A stretch of 29,615 nt of DNA, from contig CAMPKJ010000029.1 of the NCBI GenBank assembly GCA_946887105.1, forward strand, positions 1 to 29,615, given 5' to 3'. Under the pieces are notes generated by a model. The model did no database searches. It saw only the letters and a list, made by a program, of their open reading frames with translations, and was not told the DNA's origin. Of this stretch, positions 1-8,003 are shown piece by piece. Source of the stretch: an uncultured Acidobacteriota bacterium (GTDB lineage: Bacteria; Acidobacteriota; Thermoanaerobaculia; Gp7-AA8). Position numbers and translations under genes: made by a program. Each line of letters opens with the position of its first letter. The first letter of the stretch is position 1.

Positions 1-637
1 CGCGGGCCGCCGCGTCCCGGACCCGGTGCCGGACGAAGCGGGCGATGATCTCGACGTCGAAGATCCAACGAGAGAGAAACGGCTCGGCGAAGATCTCGCG
101 CATCAGATCGCCGGCGCGGAAGAGCTTCGCGCCGCATTGCGTGTCGTAGACCGCGAGTCCTAGGGATGACGAGATGAGCGTCGCGCCGACGCGCCCGAAA
201 TAATGGCGGGCGGGATTGCGGCTGATCGAGCGGCCGAGGAGACGGACGCGCGCGGCGAACACCATCTCGATCTCGGGACGGCCGGCGAACACCTTCAGGA
301 ATCCGGCGAGCTCGCTGAGCGGCGTGGCCAGATCGGCGTCCCAGAAGCCGGCGAAATCCGGCCCGCGTTCGAGCGCGGCCACGATGCCGCGCCGGACTGC
401 TTCCGCCTTGCCGCTGTTGCGCTCCAGGTTGAGGACCGAGAAGCGCGAGGGATCTTCGGCGCGCAGCGACTCGAGCAGGCGCAGCGTGCCGTCCGAGCTG
501 CCGTCGTTGACGAGCAGGACCTCCACGCGCACGCCCGGCATCGCGAACCGGCGCAGCTCGTCGACCGGCAACCGGTGCTCTTCGTTGAAGCAGGGAACGA
601 CCAGGATCAGGTGGGGCTCGCTCGGCACGGCGCGCAT
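1..637 (-). CDS. Family 2 glycosyltransferase (DPM1/DPG-synthase-like), 3' end cut by window edge
   Basis: Reading the minus strand from the ATG at 637-635 gives 212 uninterrupted codons running off the left edge. The N-terminus has the GT-A signature VPCFNEE, then NDGSSDGT (nucleotide-sugar-binding Asp), then the metal-binding DxD-type motif in FWDADLATP, and further on CGAKLFR, a block typical of dolichyl/polyprenyl-phosphate sugar transferases. The family moves a sugar from a nucleotide donor to a lipid phosphate or similar acceptor at the inner face of the membrane. No membrane segment is visible in the part present, but the C-terminus is missing. The gene is divergent from the esterase at 703, with 65 bp between. 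The GT2 family is clear; donor and acceptor cannot be told from sequence. Confidence 0.88.
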   Translation of the reverse strand, partial: MRAVPSEPHLILVVPCFNEEHRLPVDELRRFAMPGVRVEVLLVNDGSSDGTLRLLESLRAEDPSRFSVLNLERNSGKAEAVRRGIVAALERGPDFAGFWDADLATPLSELAGFLKVFAGRPEIEMVFAARVRLLGRSISRNPARHYFGRVGATLISSSLGLAVYDTQCGAKLFRAGDLMREIFAEPFLSRWIFDVEIIARFVRHRVRDAAAR

Positions 638-702
638 TCTACGCAACCTGTACAATGTTCGTCCTGCTGACTCGTCAACATCTTGACCAGTCAGTGCACT
701 GA

Positions 703-1347
703 ATGGTCCCGCGTACGCTCGAAACTTCCGTTCACGGACGCTACCTGTTCGAAGACCGCGGCGCGCGGCGCCTGCTGGTCGGCTTCCACGGTTACGCCGA
801 GACGGCGGAGACGCAGTTCGAGCGGATGGAGCAGATCGCCGGGATCGAACGCTGGTCAGTGATCTCCATCCAGGCGCTGCATCCGTTCTACACGCGGTCG
901 GGGAGCATCGTGGCGAGCTGGATGACCAGCCTCGATCGCGCGTTCGCCATCGCCGACAACCTCACCTGGGTCCGCCGCGTCCTGGCCGAGGTTCCGGCGC
1001 CGGACACGCTGGTGTTCACCGGCTTCTCGCAGGGAGCGGCGATGGCCGCCCGCGCCGCCGCCTACGCCGGAGTCGCCTCCGGGCTGATGCTCCTCGGCGG
1101 CGACCTCCCGCCCGAGATTCACAACGACCCAGCAGTCGTCCTGCCGCCGACCCTGCTCGCCCGCGGCCGCCTGGACGACTGGTACACGGAAGAAAAGTTC
1201 AACAAAGACTTGAGTTTTCTGGAAGCGAAGAAGAGTGGGGTCAGGCCTTTGATCTTCGAAGGCGGGCACGAATGGACGGACGCGTTCCGCGATGCCGCGT
1301 CGCAGTTCCTGAGCACGCTTCCTGGTGTCGACTCCGCTCGGGGATGA
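703..1347 (+). CDS. Alpha/beta-hydrolase, phospholipase/carboxylesterase-like
   Basis: 214 aa, usual size for a single-domain esterase of the phospholipase/carboxylesterase group. The oxyanion-hole strand is LLVGFHGYAET, the nucleophile elbow is GFSQGA (GxSxG), the acid is probably in ARGRLDDWY and the catalytic His is in EGGHEW, so the Ser-Asp-His triad is complete and in order. No signal peptide is seen, so it is probably cytoplasmic. There is no clear ribosome-binding site before the ATG; a TACAAT box at 651-656 is a possible -10. The gene carries one copy of the dispersed TGGGGTCAGGCCT word (1236-1248), read as S-G-V-R-P. The substrate is unknown. Confidence 0.82.
   Translation: MVPRTLETSVHGRYLFEDRGARRLLVGFHGYAETAETQFERMEQIAGIERWSVISIQALHPFYTRSGSIVASWMTSLDRAFAIADNLTWVRRVLAEVPAPDTLVFTGFSQGAAMAARAAAYAGVASGLMLLGGDLPPEIHNDPAVVLPPTLLARGRLDDWYTEEKFNKDLSFLEAKKSGVRPLIFEGGHEWTDAFRDAASQFLSTLPGVDSARG
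1236..1248 (+). repeat. Dispersed word TGGGGTCAGRYCT, copy 1
   Basis: TGGGGTCAGGCCT lies inside the esterase gene. It matches copies at 6641, 20801 and 29581 (opposite strand). Here the codon phase is T GGG GTC AGG CCT, which differs from copies 2 and 3, so the conservation is at DNA level. Confidence 0.6.
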
Positions 1348-1380
1348 CCGCGGGCGGCGTTCTCGTTGTAGCTCCGCCTG

Positions 1381-3210
1381 ATGTCCGACCGTTCCGACCG
1401 TCTCAAAGCGCGCCTCAAAGAGATTCCTGAACGCCCCGGCGTGTACCTGCACAAGAACGCGGCGGGCGAGGTGATCTACGTCGGGAAGGCGCGCAACCTG
1501 CGCAACCGCGTCACGAGTTACGTCGTCGGGCGCGGCGCGCGCGACACCAAGACCATGACGCTGGTCCTGGAGATCGACGCGATCGACTTCGTCACGACGA
1601 ACAACGAGCTCGAGGCCATCCTCCTCGAGAACAATCTCATCAAAGCGCACCAGCCGCGCTACAACGTCCTGCTTCGCGACGACAAGAGCTACCCATACCT
1701 CAAAGTCACGGTCTCGGAGGACTATCCGCGCGTGGTGTTCACGCGGCGGATGGATCGCAAGAAGGGCGATCTCTTCTTCGGTCCGTTCTTCGCCGGCACC
1801 GCGCGGCGCATCCTCAAGCTCGTCGCCGATCAGTTCCAGCTGCGCAGTTGCGATCTCGACATCGTCGCAGGCAGGAACGCGCTTCCGCGGCCCTGTCTCT
1901 ACTACGACATGCATCAGTGTCTCGGCCCGTGTGTGGTCGGCCTCACGACGCCCGAGGCGTACCGGGAGATGGTCGACGATGTGGTGCTGTTCCTCGGCGG
2001 CAAGTCACGCGAGCTGCAGGAGCGGCTGCGCCGGCGGATGTACGCGGCGGCGGAGAGCGAAAACTTCGAGCTGGCGACGTACTACCGCGATCTGATCCGC
2101 ACCGTCGAGCGCATCCAGGCCGAGCAGCAGGTGGCCTCCGCTTCCGAGGATGAGGACATGGACGTCTGGGGCCTCTACGAAGAGGGGACCGACGTGGCCG
2201 TGCAGCTCTTCGTCATCCGAGGAGGCAACGTGGTCGACCGGCGGGAGCTGTTCTGGGAGAAGGTCGAGGAGTACCGGCCGGCCTATTTTCTCGGCGAGAT
2301 CCTGCAGCGCTACTACCAGGACAACCTCTTCATTCCGCAGGACATCCTGATCCCGTTCGAGGTCGAGGACAAAGAGCTGCTCGACGAGTGGCTGAGCAGC
2401 CAGGCGCGGCGCAAGGTGCAGGTGCGCGTGCCCCAACGCGGCCGCGGTGTCGATCGCCTCGAGCTCGCCAATCGCAACGCGCGGCTCTCGCATGAATCAC
2501 GGTTCCGCAAGTCGGCCCAGGATCGTCTGCAGATTGCCGCCTCGCGTCTCGGCGACATCCTCGGCTACGGAGGCCGCGATCTTCAGCGGATCGAATCCTT
2601 TGACATTTCGAACATCCAGGGGACGGATTCCGTGGCCGGGATGGTGGTGCTCGATCGCGGCAAGTTCGACAAGAACCAGTACCGCATCTTCAACATCAAG
2701 ACCGTGATCGGCGCGGACGACTTCCGCTCCATGGCGGAGGCGGTGGACCGGCGCTACCGGCGCCTGCTGGCGGATGACAAACCGCTCCCGGACATGATCC
2801 TGATCGACGGCGGGCGCGGACAGCTCAATGCGGCGCTGGCGGCCCTGAACAAGCTCGGCATCGAAGAGATCCCGATCGCCGGACTGGCCAAGCGCGAGGA
2901 GGAGATCTACGTCCCCGATCGCGAGGAGCCGATTCGTCTCGACAAGCGCGATCCGGCGTTGCAGCTCCTGCAGATGGTGCGCGACGAAACGCACCGCTTT
3001 TCCGTCTCATCGCATCGCCGCCGCCGCCGCAAACGCACGCTGCACAGCGAGCTCGATGATCTGCCGGGCATCGGAGGCAAGCGCAAACGCCTCCTGCTGG
3101 AGCGCTTCGGCAGCGTAAGCGCCATCAAGCAAGCCAGCGCACAGGACCTGATGAATGTGCTGGGGCGCAAGGTGGGGCAGACGTTGTATGAGGAGTTGCA
3201 TGGGGGCTGA
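1381..3210 (+). CDS. uvrC: UvrABC excinuclease subunit C
   Basis: 609 aa, normal UvrC length. It makes the dual incisions on either side of a lesion in nucleotide excision repair after UvrA/UvrB recognition. Visible domains in order: a GIY-YIG nuclease (GVY at 20-22, YVGKARN from 33, the ELEAILLE helix with the catalytic Glu near 76-83); four Cys (157, 172, 180, 184) placed as the cluster-ligand cysteines of the family; the UVR UvrB-binding helix near 225-250; the RNase H-like second nuclease with FDISNIQG near 406 and LIDGGRGQL near 475; and a C-terminal helix-hairpin-helix (DLPGIGGKRK) near 558-580. No Shine-Dalgarno is obvious before the ATG, 33 bp after the esterase. The ORF is intact with all key motifs. 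Confidence 0.97.
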   Translation: MSDRSDRLKARLKEIPERPGVYLHKNAAGEVIYVGKARNLRNRVTSYVVGRGARDTKTMTLVLEIDAIDFVTTNNELEAILLENNLIKAHQPRYNVLLRDDKSYPYLKVTVSEDYPRVVFTRRMDRKKGDLFFGPFFAGTARRILKLVADQFQLRSCDLDIVAGRNALPRPCLYYDMHQCLGPCVVGLTTPEAYREMVDDVVLFLGGKSRELQERLRRRMYAAAESENFELATYYRDLIRTVERIQAEQQVASASEDEDMDVWGLYEEGTDVAVQLFVIRGGNVVDRRELFWEKVEEYRPAYFLGEILQRYYQDNLFIPQDILIPFEVEDKELLDEWLSSQARRKVQVRVPQRGRGVDRLELANRNARLSHESRFRKSAQDRLQIAASRLGDILGYGGRDLQRIESFDISNIQGTDSVAGMVVLDRGKFDKNQYRIFNIKTVIGADDFRSMAEAVDRRYRRLLADDKPLPDMILIDGGRGQLNAALAALNKLGIEEIPIAGLAKREEEIYVPDREEPIRLDKRDPALQLLQMVRDETHRFSVSSHRRRRRKRTLHSELDDLPGIGGKRKRLLLERFGSVSAIKQASAQDLMNVLGRKVGQTLYEELHGG

Positions 3211-3219
3211 CTCCAGGAA

Positions 3220-3305
3220 GTCGCAAAGTCTCAACGTCTCAAAGTCTCAAAGGACGCGGCGGCGACGCTCTTTGCGACTTTGAGACTTTGCGACTCTAAG
3301 ACTCC
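3220..3305. repeat. Tandem-unit hairpin A, 8-bp units (GTCTCAAA)
   Basis: The left arm is about four 8-bp units of type GTCKCAAA from 3220. After a short GC-rich loop (GGACGCGGCGGCGACG) the right arm runs as CTTTGCGA, CTTTGAGA, CTTTGCGA, CTCTAAGA. The arms can pair over roughly 30 bp in several registers because units vary (TC versus GC at the third and fourth bases). It fills most of the 128-bp gap between uvrC and the DUF4388 gene. There is no T-run after the stem, so it is not a classical intrinsic terminator. Confidence 0.8.
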
Positions 3306-3319
3306 CCTCGGCCGCATGC

Positions 3320-3325
3320 GATAAT
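3320..3325 (+). promoter_or_regulatory. Candidate -10 box (GATAAT) for the DUF4388-SPOR gene
   Basis: GATAAT matches the sigma-70 -10 consensus at five of six positions and lies 37 bp before the preferred ATG at 3363. No good -35 is present 16-18 bp upstream, where the repeat hairpin ends. Weak, sequence-only evidence. Confidence 0.35.
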
Positions 3326-3362
3326 CGCCCGCGTTTCCATGACTTACGTTAGAGGCGGCGAA

Positions 3363-5162
3363 ATGCTCGAAGGCGATATCAACCAGATCAACCTCATTGA
3401 ACGGCTCGTGGAGCTGTGGCGCGAGCAGTTCACGGGCGCGATCCGGTTCGAGAACGACGGCATCATCAAGATCATCTACTTCAAGGGCGGCGACATCCTG
3501 TCGGCGAGCACGAACGACCGCTCCGACAGCATCGACGAGATCCTGATGCGGGCCGGCAAGGTGTCGCGCGAGCACGTGAAGCAGGCGCTGGCGAAGCGCA
3601 AGGAAAGCGAGACGCTCGGCGACGCGCTCCTGAACCTCGGATTCATCACCCGCAAGGAGCTGACCTGGTCGCGGCGCGTGCAGGTGGTGGGCGTGATCCG
3701 CTCCATCGCCGCGTGGACCGAAGGCTCGTTCACGATCGTCGCCGACTACCTGCCGAAGCGCGATGAAGGGACGCTGTTCCCGCTCCCGCAAGTGCTGGTC
3801 GAGCTGATCGTCACCGAGCAGGACCGTGCACAGTTCGAGCGCGCGCTCGAGGGCGGAGAAGCGGTATTCACGAAGACCGCCGATTTCGATGACGTGTGGC
3901 GCCGCCTCGGGCTGAACGAAGATGCCGAGGCGATCGCGGTCGAGATCGACGGGACCAAGAATGCCACCGAGGTGGCGACGGCTTCGGGCCGGGACACCTT
4001 CAACGTCTACAAACTCCTGCATGCGCTGGCGACACTTGGCGTGCTCTCGCGTGCGCCAAAAGTTCAAGCAGATTCTCAGTTTTCGCTCGACGACGACTTT
4101 GCCGCCGCTGGCGTTGCCGATGCGGCGGACGTCTGGAGCAAGCCTGAGCCCGACCTGACGGACGCGGATTTCGCGGCCGCGGCTCCGGACTTTCAGCTCG
4201 ACGATGTAGCGGACGACGTCGCCACGACGGTCCAGGCGCCGATGCCGACGCTCGAGATGGCCACGCCGTCCGCGGCTGCCGCCGCATCGTCGGCGTGGGA
4301 CGAAGCGGATGAAGTGCCGCTCGACCTGCCGATCGAGACGAGCACGCCGGCGCCGAAGATGCCGGTGTGGGACGGACACATCGGAGACGAGCGGATGATG
4401 GGCGTCGCGCCTCCGGCGACCACGCCGGAGCCGGAGTGGGGCTTCGACGACGCGCAACTCGAGACCGCGCGAGCGGCCACCGCGACACCGCGCACGGGCC
4501 GTGGTGCCGCGGTTCCCGCGCAGAAGAGACGGAGCGGCGGCCGGTATGGACTGCTGGTGGCGTTGATGATCATCGCCATCGTCGGCGCCGCGGGGTACTT
4601 CGGATTCCGCTGGTGGGAGGGGAGACAGGCAACCAGTGTTGCCGCCGTCGCGCCGCAGCCGGCAACTCCCGCGCCTGTGACGACGACCACCGCGGCGCCC
4701 GCGCCGGCCGAGACCGGCACGATCGTCGAAACCACGCCGACGGATACGGTTGCGCTCACCGTCACGCCGGCGCCGGTGCCGGCGACCGCCACCATCGAGC
4801 CGGCGCCGACGCAGGCGCTGCCGCGCGTCACCGCCCGCAGCACGGCCGGCTCGGACACTCCCGCGGCGACTGCGGGACGCGAGCGCATCGACGCCCTGGC
4901 CCGCGAGTTCGCGGCGAACGCGAGCGGCAACTTCACGGTGCAGATCCAGATCCTCTGCGACGCCTCGAACGTCGAGAAGCTCCTGCGCAGTGGCGGACAG
5001 AGCGTCTGGTTCGTCCCGCAGACGATCGGTGGAACGCGTTCGTGCTACCGCGTTTTCTGGGGCCGCTACAACACGCGCGAGCAGGCGCAGCAGGCGCTGG
5101 CGCAGATTCCGGCCGGCGTGCGCGACCGCAACGCGGCGGTGAAGCCGGTGCCGAAGGGATAG
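3363..5162 (+). CDS. DUF4388 (PATAN) - transmembrane - SPOR domain protein
   Basis: 599 aa from the ATG at 3363, chosen because AGAGGCGG lies just upstream and DUF4388 proteins begin like MLEGDINQINL; an in-frame ATG at 3339 would add eight residues. Residues 1 to about 220 hold DUF4388 and a winged-helix-like region. Residues about 230-390 are an Ala/Pro/Asp-rich linker. A single hydrophobic helix near 395-417 ends in FRWWEG. A second Pro/Thr/Ala-rich linker leads to a C-terminal SPOR domain (about 520-598, FTVQIQILCDASNVEKLL). SPOR domains bind denuded septal peptidoglycan, so the topology should be cytoplasmic DUF4388 and periplasmic SPOR. DUF4388 is found in regulators of gliding and GTPase polarity systems. 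A link between cytoplasmic signalling and division-site wall is inferred. No partner gene is adjacent. Confidence 0.8.
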   Translation: MLEGDINQINLIERLVELWREQFTGAIRFENDGIIKIIYFKGGDILSASTNDRSDSIDEILMRAGKVSREHVKQALAKRKESETLGDALLNLGFITRKELTWSRRVQVVGVIRSIAAWTEGSFTIVADYLPKRDEGTLFPLPQVLVELIVTEQDRAQFERALEGGEAVFTKTADFDDVWRRLGLNEDAEAIAVEIDGTKNATEVATASGRDTFNVYKLLHALATLGVLSRAPKVQADSQFSLDDDFAAAGVADAADVWSKPEPDLTDADFAAAAPDFQLDDVADDVATTVQAPMPTLEMATPSAAAAASSAWDEADEVPLDLPIETSTPAPKMPVWDGHIGDERMMGVAPPATTPEPEWGFDDAQLETARAATATPRTGRGAAVPAQKRRSGGRYGLLVALMIIAIVGAAGYFGFRWWEGRQATSVAAVAPQPATPAPVTTTTAAPAPAETGTIVETTPTDTVALTVTPAPVPATATIEPAPTQALPRVTARSTAGSDTPAATAGRERIDALAREFAANASGNFTVQIQILCDASNVEKLLRSGGQSVWFVPQTIGGTRSCYRVFWGRYNTREQAQQALAQIPAGVRDRNAAVKPVPKG

Positions 5163-5167
5163 GAGAT

Positions 5168-5259
5168 GGCGTTGGGCGTTGGGTATTAGGCGTTCGGGAG
5201 TGTTCGCCTGAACGAGATCTCCCAAACGCCCACCGCCTAACGCCTACGGCCTAACTCCT
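5168..5259. repeat. Tandem-unit hairpin B, 7-bp units (GGCGTTG)
   Basis: The left arm is GGCGTTG, GGCGTTG, GGTATTA, GGCGTTC, GGGAG (5168-5200). The right arm (5218-5259) is its degenerate complement in 7-bp steps: CCAAACG, CCCACCG, CCTAACG, CCTACGG, CCTAACT. The loop between them is about 17 bp. It fills the whole gap between the SPOR gene and the NYN gene, whose ATG is 5 bp after the right arm and lacks a ribosome-binding site. Confidence 0.8.
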
Positions 5260-5264
5260 ACGTC

Positions 5265-5693
5265 ATGCCCTGGCTCATCGACGGCAGCAATGTGCTCGGT
5301 GCCATGCGCGTCGATCGTCACGGCGACGAGGGAAAACGCGGCCTGGTCCGTTTGCTGGCCGGCTTCGCGCGGGCGAACAAGACCCGCGTCACCTGCGTCT
5401 TCGACGGTCCCGAGCCTGCCAGCTTCGCGCGGCATCTGGGCGCCGTGACGGTGGCGTTCAGCGGTGGCCGGTCCGCGGATGATCTGATCGCGGAGCGTGC
5501 CGCGAATGGCCGCGGATGGAGTGTGGTGACGTCGGACCGCGGGCTGGCCGCGCGGGTGCAACGGCGGCAGGTCGAGGTCATCGCGCCGGCGGCGTTCATC
5601 CGCCAGATGGAAGCGGCGGCGAGCAGCGAGAGCGAAGTGACGGCGGACTGGGACGCGTACTTTAGCGACGAGAAAAACAGGACGAAATTTTGA
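5265..5693 (+). CDS. NYN-domain (YacP/Rae1-like) putative RNase
   Basis: 142 aa, a single NYN (PIN-like) domain. Acidic positions expected for the metal site are visible: Asp in LIDGSNVLG near the N-terminus, Asp in CVFDGPEP, the pair in SADDLIAE, and Asp in VVTSDRGLA. The best characterised member of the YacP group is the ribosome-associated mRNA endonuclease Rae1 of Bacillus subtilis, so an RNA target is the likely role here. The start codon follows repeat hairpin B directly and has no Shine-Dalgarno. The stop is followed at once by a short hairpin (5694-5709). Domain assignment is good; substrate is inferred. Confidence 0.8.
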   Translation: MPWLIDGSNVLGAMRVDRHGDEGKRGLVRLLAGFARANKTRVTCVFDGPEPASFARHLGAVTVAFSGGRSADDLIAERAANGRGWSVVTSDRGLAARVQRRQVEVIAPAAFIRQMEAAASSESEVTADWDAYFSDEKNRTKF

Positions 5694-5717
5694 TGTCGGC
5701 AGGCCGACACTCTTTCT
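5694..5717 (+). terminator. Candidate intrinsic terminator after the NYN gene
   Basis: TGTCGGC and GCCGACA form a perfect 7-bp inverted repeat around AG, starting at the base after the stop codon and followed by CTCTTTCT. The T-tract is interrupted and the two-base loop would open to four, so strength is uncertain. Placed between the NYN gene and rnpB it would separate the two transcripts. Confidence 0.5.
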
Positions 5718-5800
5718 AAGTCGCTAAAAGATCAGCAATTTACCGGAATTGTTTTTGTGAAATGCGAGGGAAGTTTCCGGCCGGTGCCCTGTTATCCACT

Positions 5801-6192
<392 letters not shown>

Positions 6193-6216
6193 CTTCTTCC
6201 GTTACCATGCGCGCCG

Positions 6217-7140
6217 ATGCTCACGCCGCCGCGCGCACTCCCTGCCAACGCCCGCATCGCAATCCTGGCCGCCTCCGGACCCTCGGATCGCGCGCGCATC
6301 GAGGCGGGCGCGCAAGCGATCGAACGCCGCGGCCATCGCGTCACCCTCGCGGACAACATCGACCATCGCCATCGCGGCTATCTCGCCGGCACGGACGGTG
6401 AGCGGGCCGCGGAAGTGAACCGCTTCCTGCGCGCGCCGGAGTTCGACGCGTTCTTCTTTGCTCGCGGCGGCTACGGTGCGATGCGCATCCTCGACCGCAT
6501 CGACTACCAGGCGATCGCCGCCGATCCGCGTCCGCTGGTCGGCTTCAGCGACGTCACCGCGCTGCACCAGGCCATCGCCGCACGCGCCGGCGTGGCCACG
6601 TTCCACGGTCCGATGGTCAACCTCGACTTCAACCTGAATGCGGGGTCAGGTCTCTCGCCGGACATCGAGCGCTGGTTCTGGGCGATGCTGGCCGGCGAGG
6701 CGCCGCTGACGCGCACGTTCGCGCCGCAGGAGGTACTTCACGCAGGAGAGGCGGAGGGAACGTTGTTCGGCGGATGCCTGTCGCTCACGACCGCGCTCAC
6801 CGGAACTCCGTATGACTACTGGATCGATGACGGAATCTGGTTCTGGGAAGACGTCGACGAGCCGGTGTACCGGATCGACCGTATGTTGACCCACTTAAGG
6901 CTGTCTGGCAGAATGCAGCGCGTCCGGGGTGTGGTCATCGGTGCTCTGAAAGATTGCGGAGAAGACGCGGAAATGCGGGTGTTTCTGCGCGATTTCTTCA
7001 CTCCCTTCGGAATCCCAGTCATCACCAATTTTCCGCTCGGTCATCACGGAGACAATCTCCTGATGCCGATCGGAAGAACCGTTCGGCTGAGCACTGTCGA
7101 TCACACGTTCACCGTCACCGAGCCCGCGGTCCTTCGATAA
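6217..7140 (+). CDS. LD-carboxypeptidase (peptidase S66)
   Basis: 307 aa, normal length for family S66. It cleaves the bond between the L-residue and the terminal D-Ala of the murein tetrapeptide during cell-wall recycling. The N-terminal block ILAASGPSD, the FARGGYGAMRILD loop and the catalytic triad are present: Ser111 in VGFSDVTAL, Glu211 in WFWEDVDEP and His276 in FPLGHHGDN. No signal peptide is seen, fitting a cytoplasmic recycling enzyme. It lies right after rnpB. Residues near 142-147 (NAGSGL) are encoded by copy 2 of the dispersed GGGGTCAGG word. It may be LdcA; the symbol is left blank because S66 also includes microcin-immunity enzymes. Confidence 0.9.
   Translation: MLTPPRALPANARIAILAASGPSDRARIEAGAQAIERRGHRVTLADNIDHRHRGYLAGTDGERAAEVNRFLRAPEFDAFFFARGGYGAMRILDRIDYQAIAADPRPLVGFSDVTALHQAIAARAGVATFHGPMVNLDFNLNAGSGLSPDIERWFWAMLAGEAPLTRTFAPQEVLHAGEAEGTLFGGCLSLTTALTGTPYDYWIDDGIWFWEDVDEPVYRIDRMLTHLRLSGRMQRVRGVVIGALKDCGEDAEMRVFLRDFFTPFGIPVITNFPLGHHGDNLLMPIGRTVRLSTVDHTFTVTEPAVLR
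6641..6653 (+). repeat. Dispersed word TGGGGTCAGRYCT, copy 2
   Basis: CGGGGTCAGGTCT inside the LD-carboxypeptidase gene, twelve of thirteen positions fitting the shared consensus. The codon phase here is GGG TCA GGT. Confidence 0.5.
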
Positions 7141-7147
7141 GCATGCA

Positions 7148-7960
7148 ATGAGCGACGAATCTGCACGCGGCATGAGAGCCGTCTTCAAGACCACCGGCGG
7201 AGCGGGCAAGGATCCCGTGAAAGACTCGCAACTCGTCTACGCCGCCGGCGAGCGGATCTTCTCGCAAGGCGACCTCGGCACGGAGATGTTCATCATCCAG
7301 GACGGCGTGGTGAACATCATCAAGCACATCGGCGGCGAGTCGCACATCCTCTCCCGCCTCGAGAAGGGCGACTTCTTCGGCGAGATGGCACTGCTCGAAG
7401 CCCTTCCCCGTACCGCCGATGCCATCGCGGTGACCGAAGTGCGCGTGGTGGCGATCAACGGCTCGCGCTTCGACGAGATGCTGCGCAAGAACCCCGAGGT
7501 GGCGGTGCGCATCATCCGCAAATACTCGAAGCGGCTGCGCGAGGCGAACACGCTCCTCGAGAAACTGGCCGGACGCGAGATCGACGCCGATCACGTGGCC
7601 ATGGATGCGACCGTGATCGCGCCGGGCCCGAAGGCGACGCGCCATCGCCTGATCGATCTGGCCACCGGCACCGAGTTCCCGTTCAGCAACGGGGACGAGA
7701 CCACCATCGGCCGCGCCGATCCGGTCACCGGCATTCTCCCCGACGTCGATCTGACGCCCGTGGACAACAACCGCTCCGTCTCCCGCCGCCACGCCAAGAT
7801 CATCCGCACCGGTGACGACTACCACGTGCTGGAGGAAGTCGGTACCGTGAACGGGACCTACGTCAACGATCAGCGCATCCCCACCGGCGTTCCGGTGACG
7901 CTCCACAACGGAGACATGCTGAAGATCGGGTTGATCGCGATGAAGACCGCGTTCGACTAG
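7148..7960 (+). CDS. Cyclic-nucleotide-binding + FHA domain protein
   Basis: 270 aa with two sensor/adaptor domains and no output domain. Residues about 25-145 form a CRP-type cyclic nucleotide-binding domain with the phosphate-binding-cassette pattern FGEMALLEALPRTADA. The helix after it (RIIRKYSKRLREANTLLEKL) replaces the DNA-binding HTH of CRP. Residues about 165-268 form an FHA domain with TIGRAD, SVSRRHAKI and NGTYVND, the phosphothreonine-binding signature. The protein probably couples a nucleotide signal to binding of a Thr-phosphorylated partner. No Ser/Thr kinase is in the window. It starts 7 bp after the LD-carboxypeptidase stop, so the two are probably co-transcribed. Confidence 0.88.
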   Translation: MSDESARGMRAVFKTTGGAGKDPVKDSQLVYAAGERIFSQGDLGTEMFIIQDGVVNIIKHIGGESHILSRLEKGDFFGEMALLEALPRTADAIAVTEVRVVAINGSRFDEMLRKNPEVAVRIIRKYSKRLREANTLLEKLAGREIDADHVAMDATVIAPGPKATRHRLIDLATGTEFPFSNGDETTIGRADPVTGILPDVDLTPVDNNRSVSRRHAKIIRTGDDYHVLEEVGTVNGTYVNDQRIPTGVPVTLHNGDMLKIGLIAMKTAFD

Positions 7961-7970
7961 CTACCAGCAG

Positions 7971-7997
7971 TAGACAGTCGCACGCCGCTGCGACAAT
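7971..7997 (+). promoter_or_regulatory. Candidate promoter for recG (TAGACA - 15 bp - GACAAT)
   Basis: TAGACA (7971-7976) matches the -35 consensus at five of six positions and GACAAT (7992-7997) is -10-like, but the 15-bp spacer is short. The -10 ends 6 bp before the GTG start at 8004, which would make the mRNA leaderless. Confidence 0.3.
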
Positions 7998-8003
7998 GAA
8001 CGC

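Noticed and set aside
3231..5225. Long minus-strand open frame (664 codons) opposite the DUF4388-SPOR gene
   Set aside because: It is Arg/Asp-rich shadow coding typical of high-GC DNA, has no recognisable domain, and the + strand frame has clear DUF4388, TM and SPOR parts.
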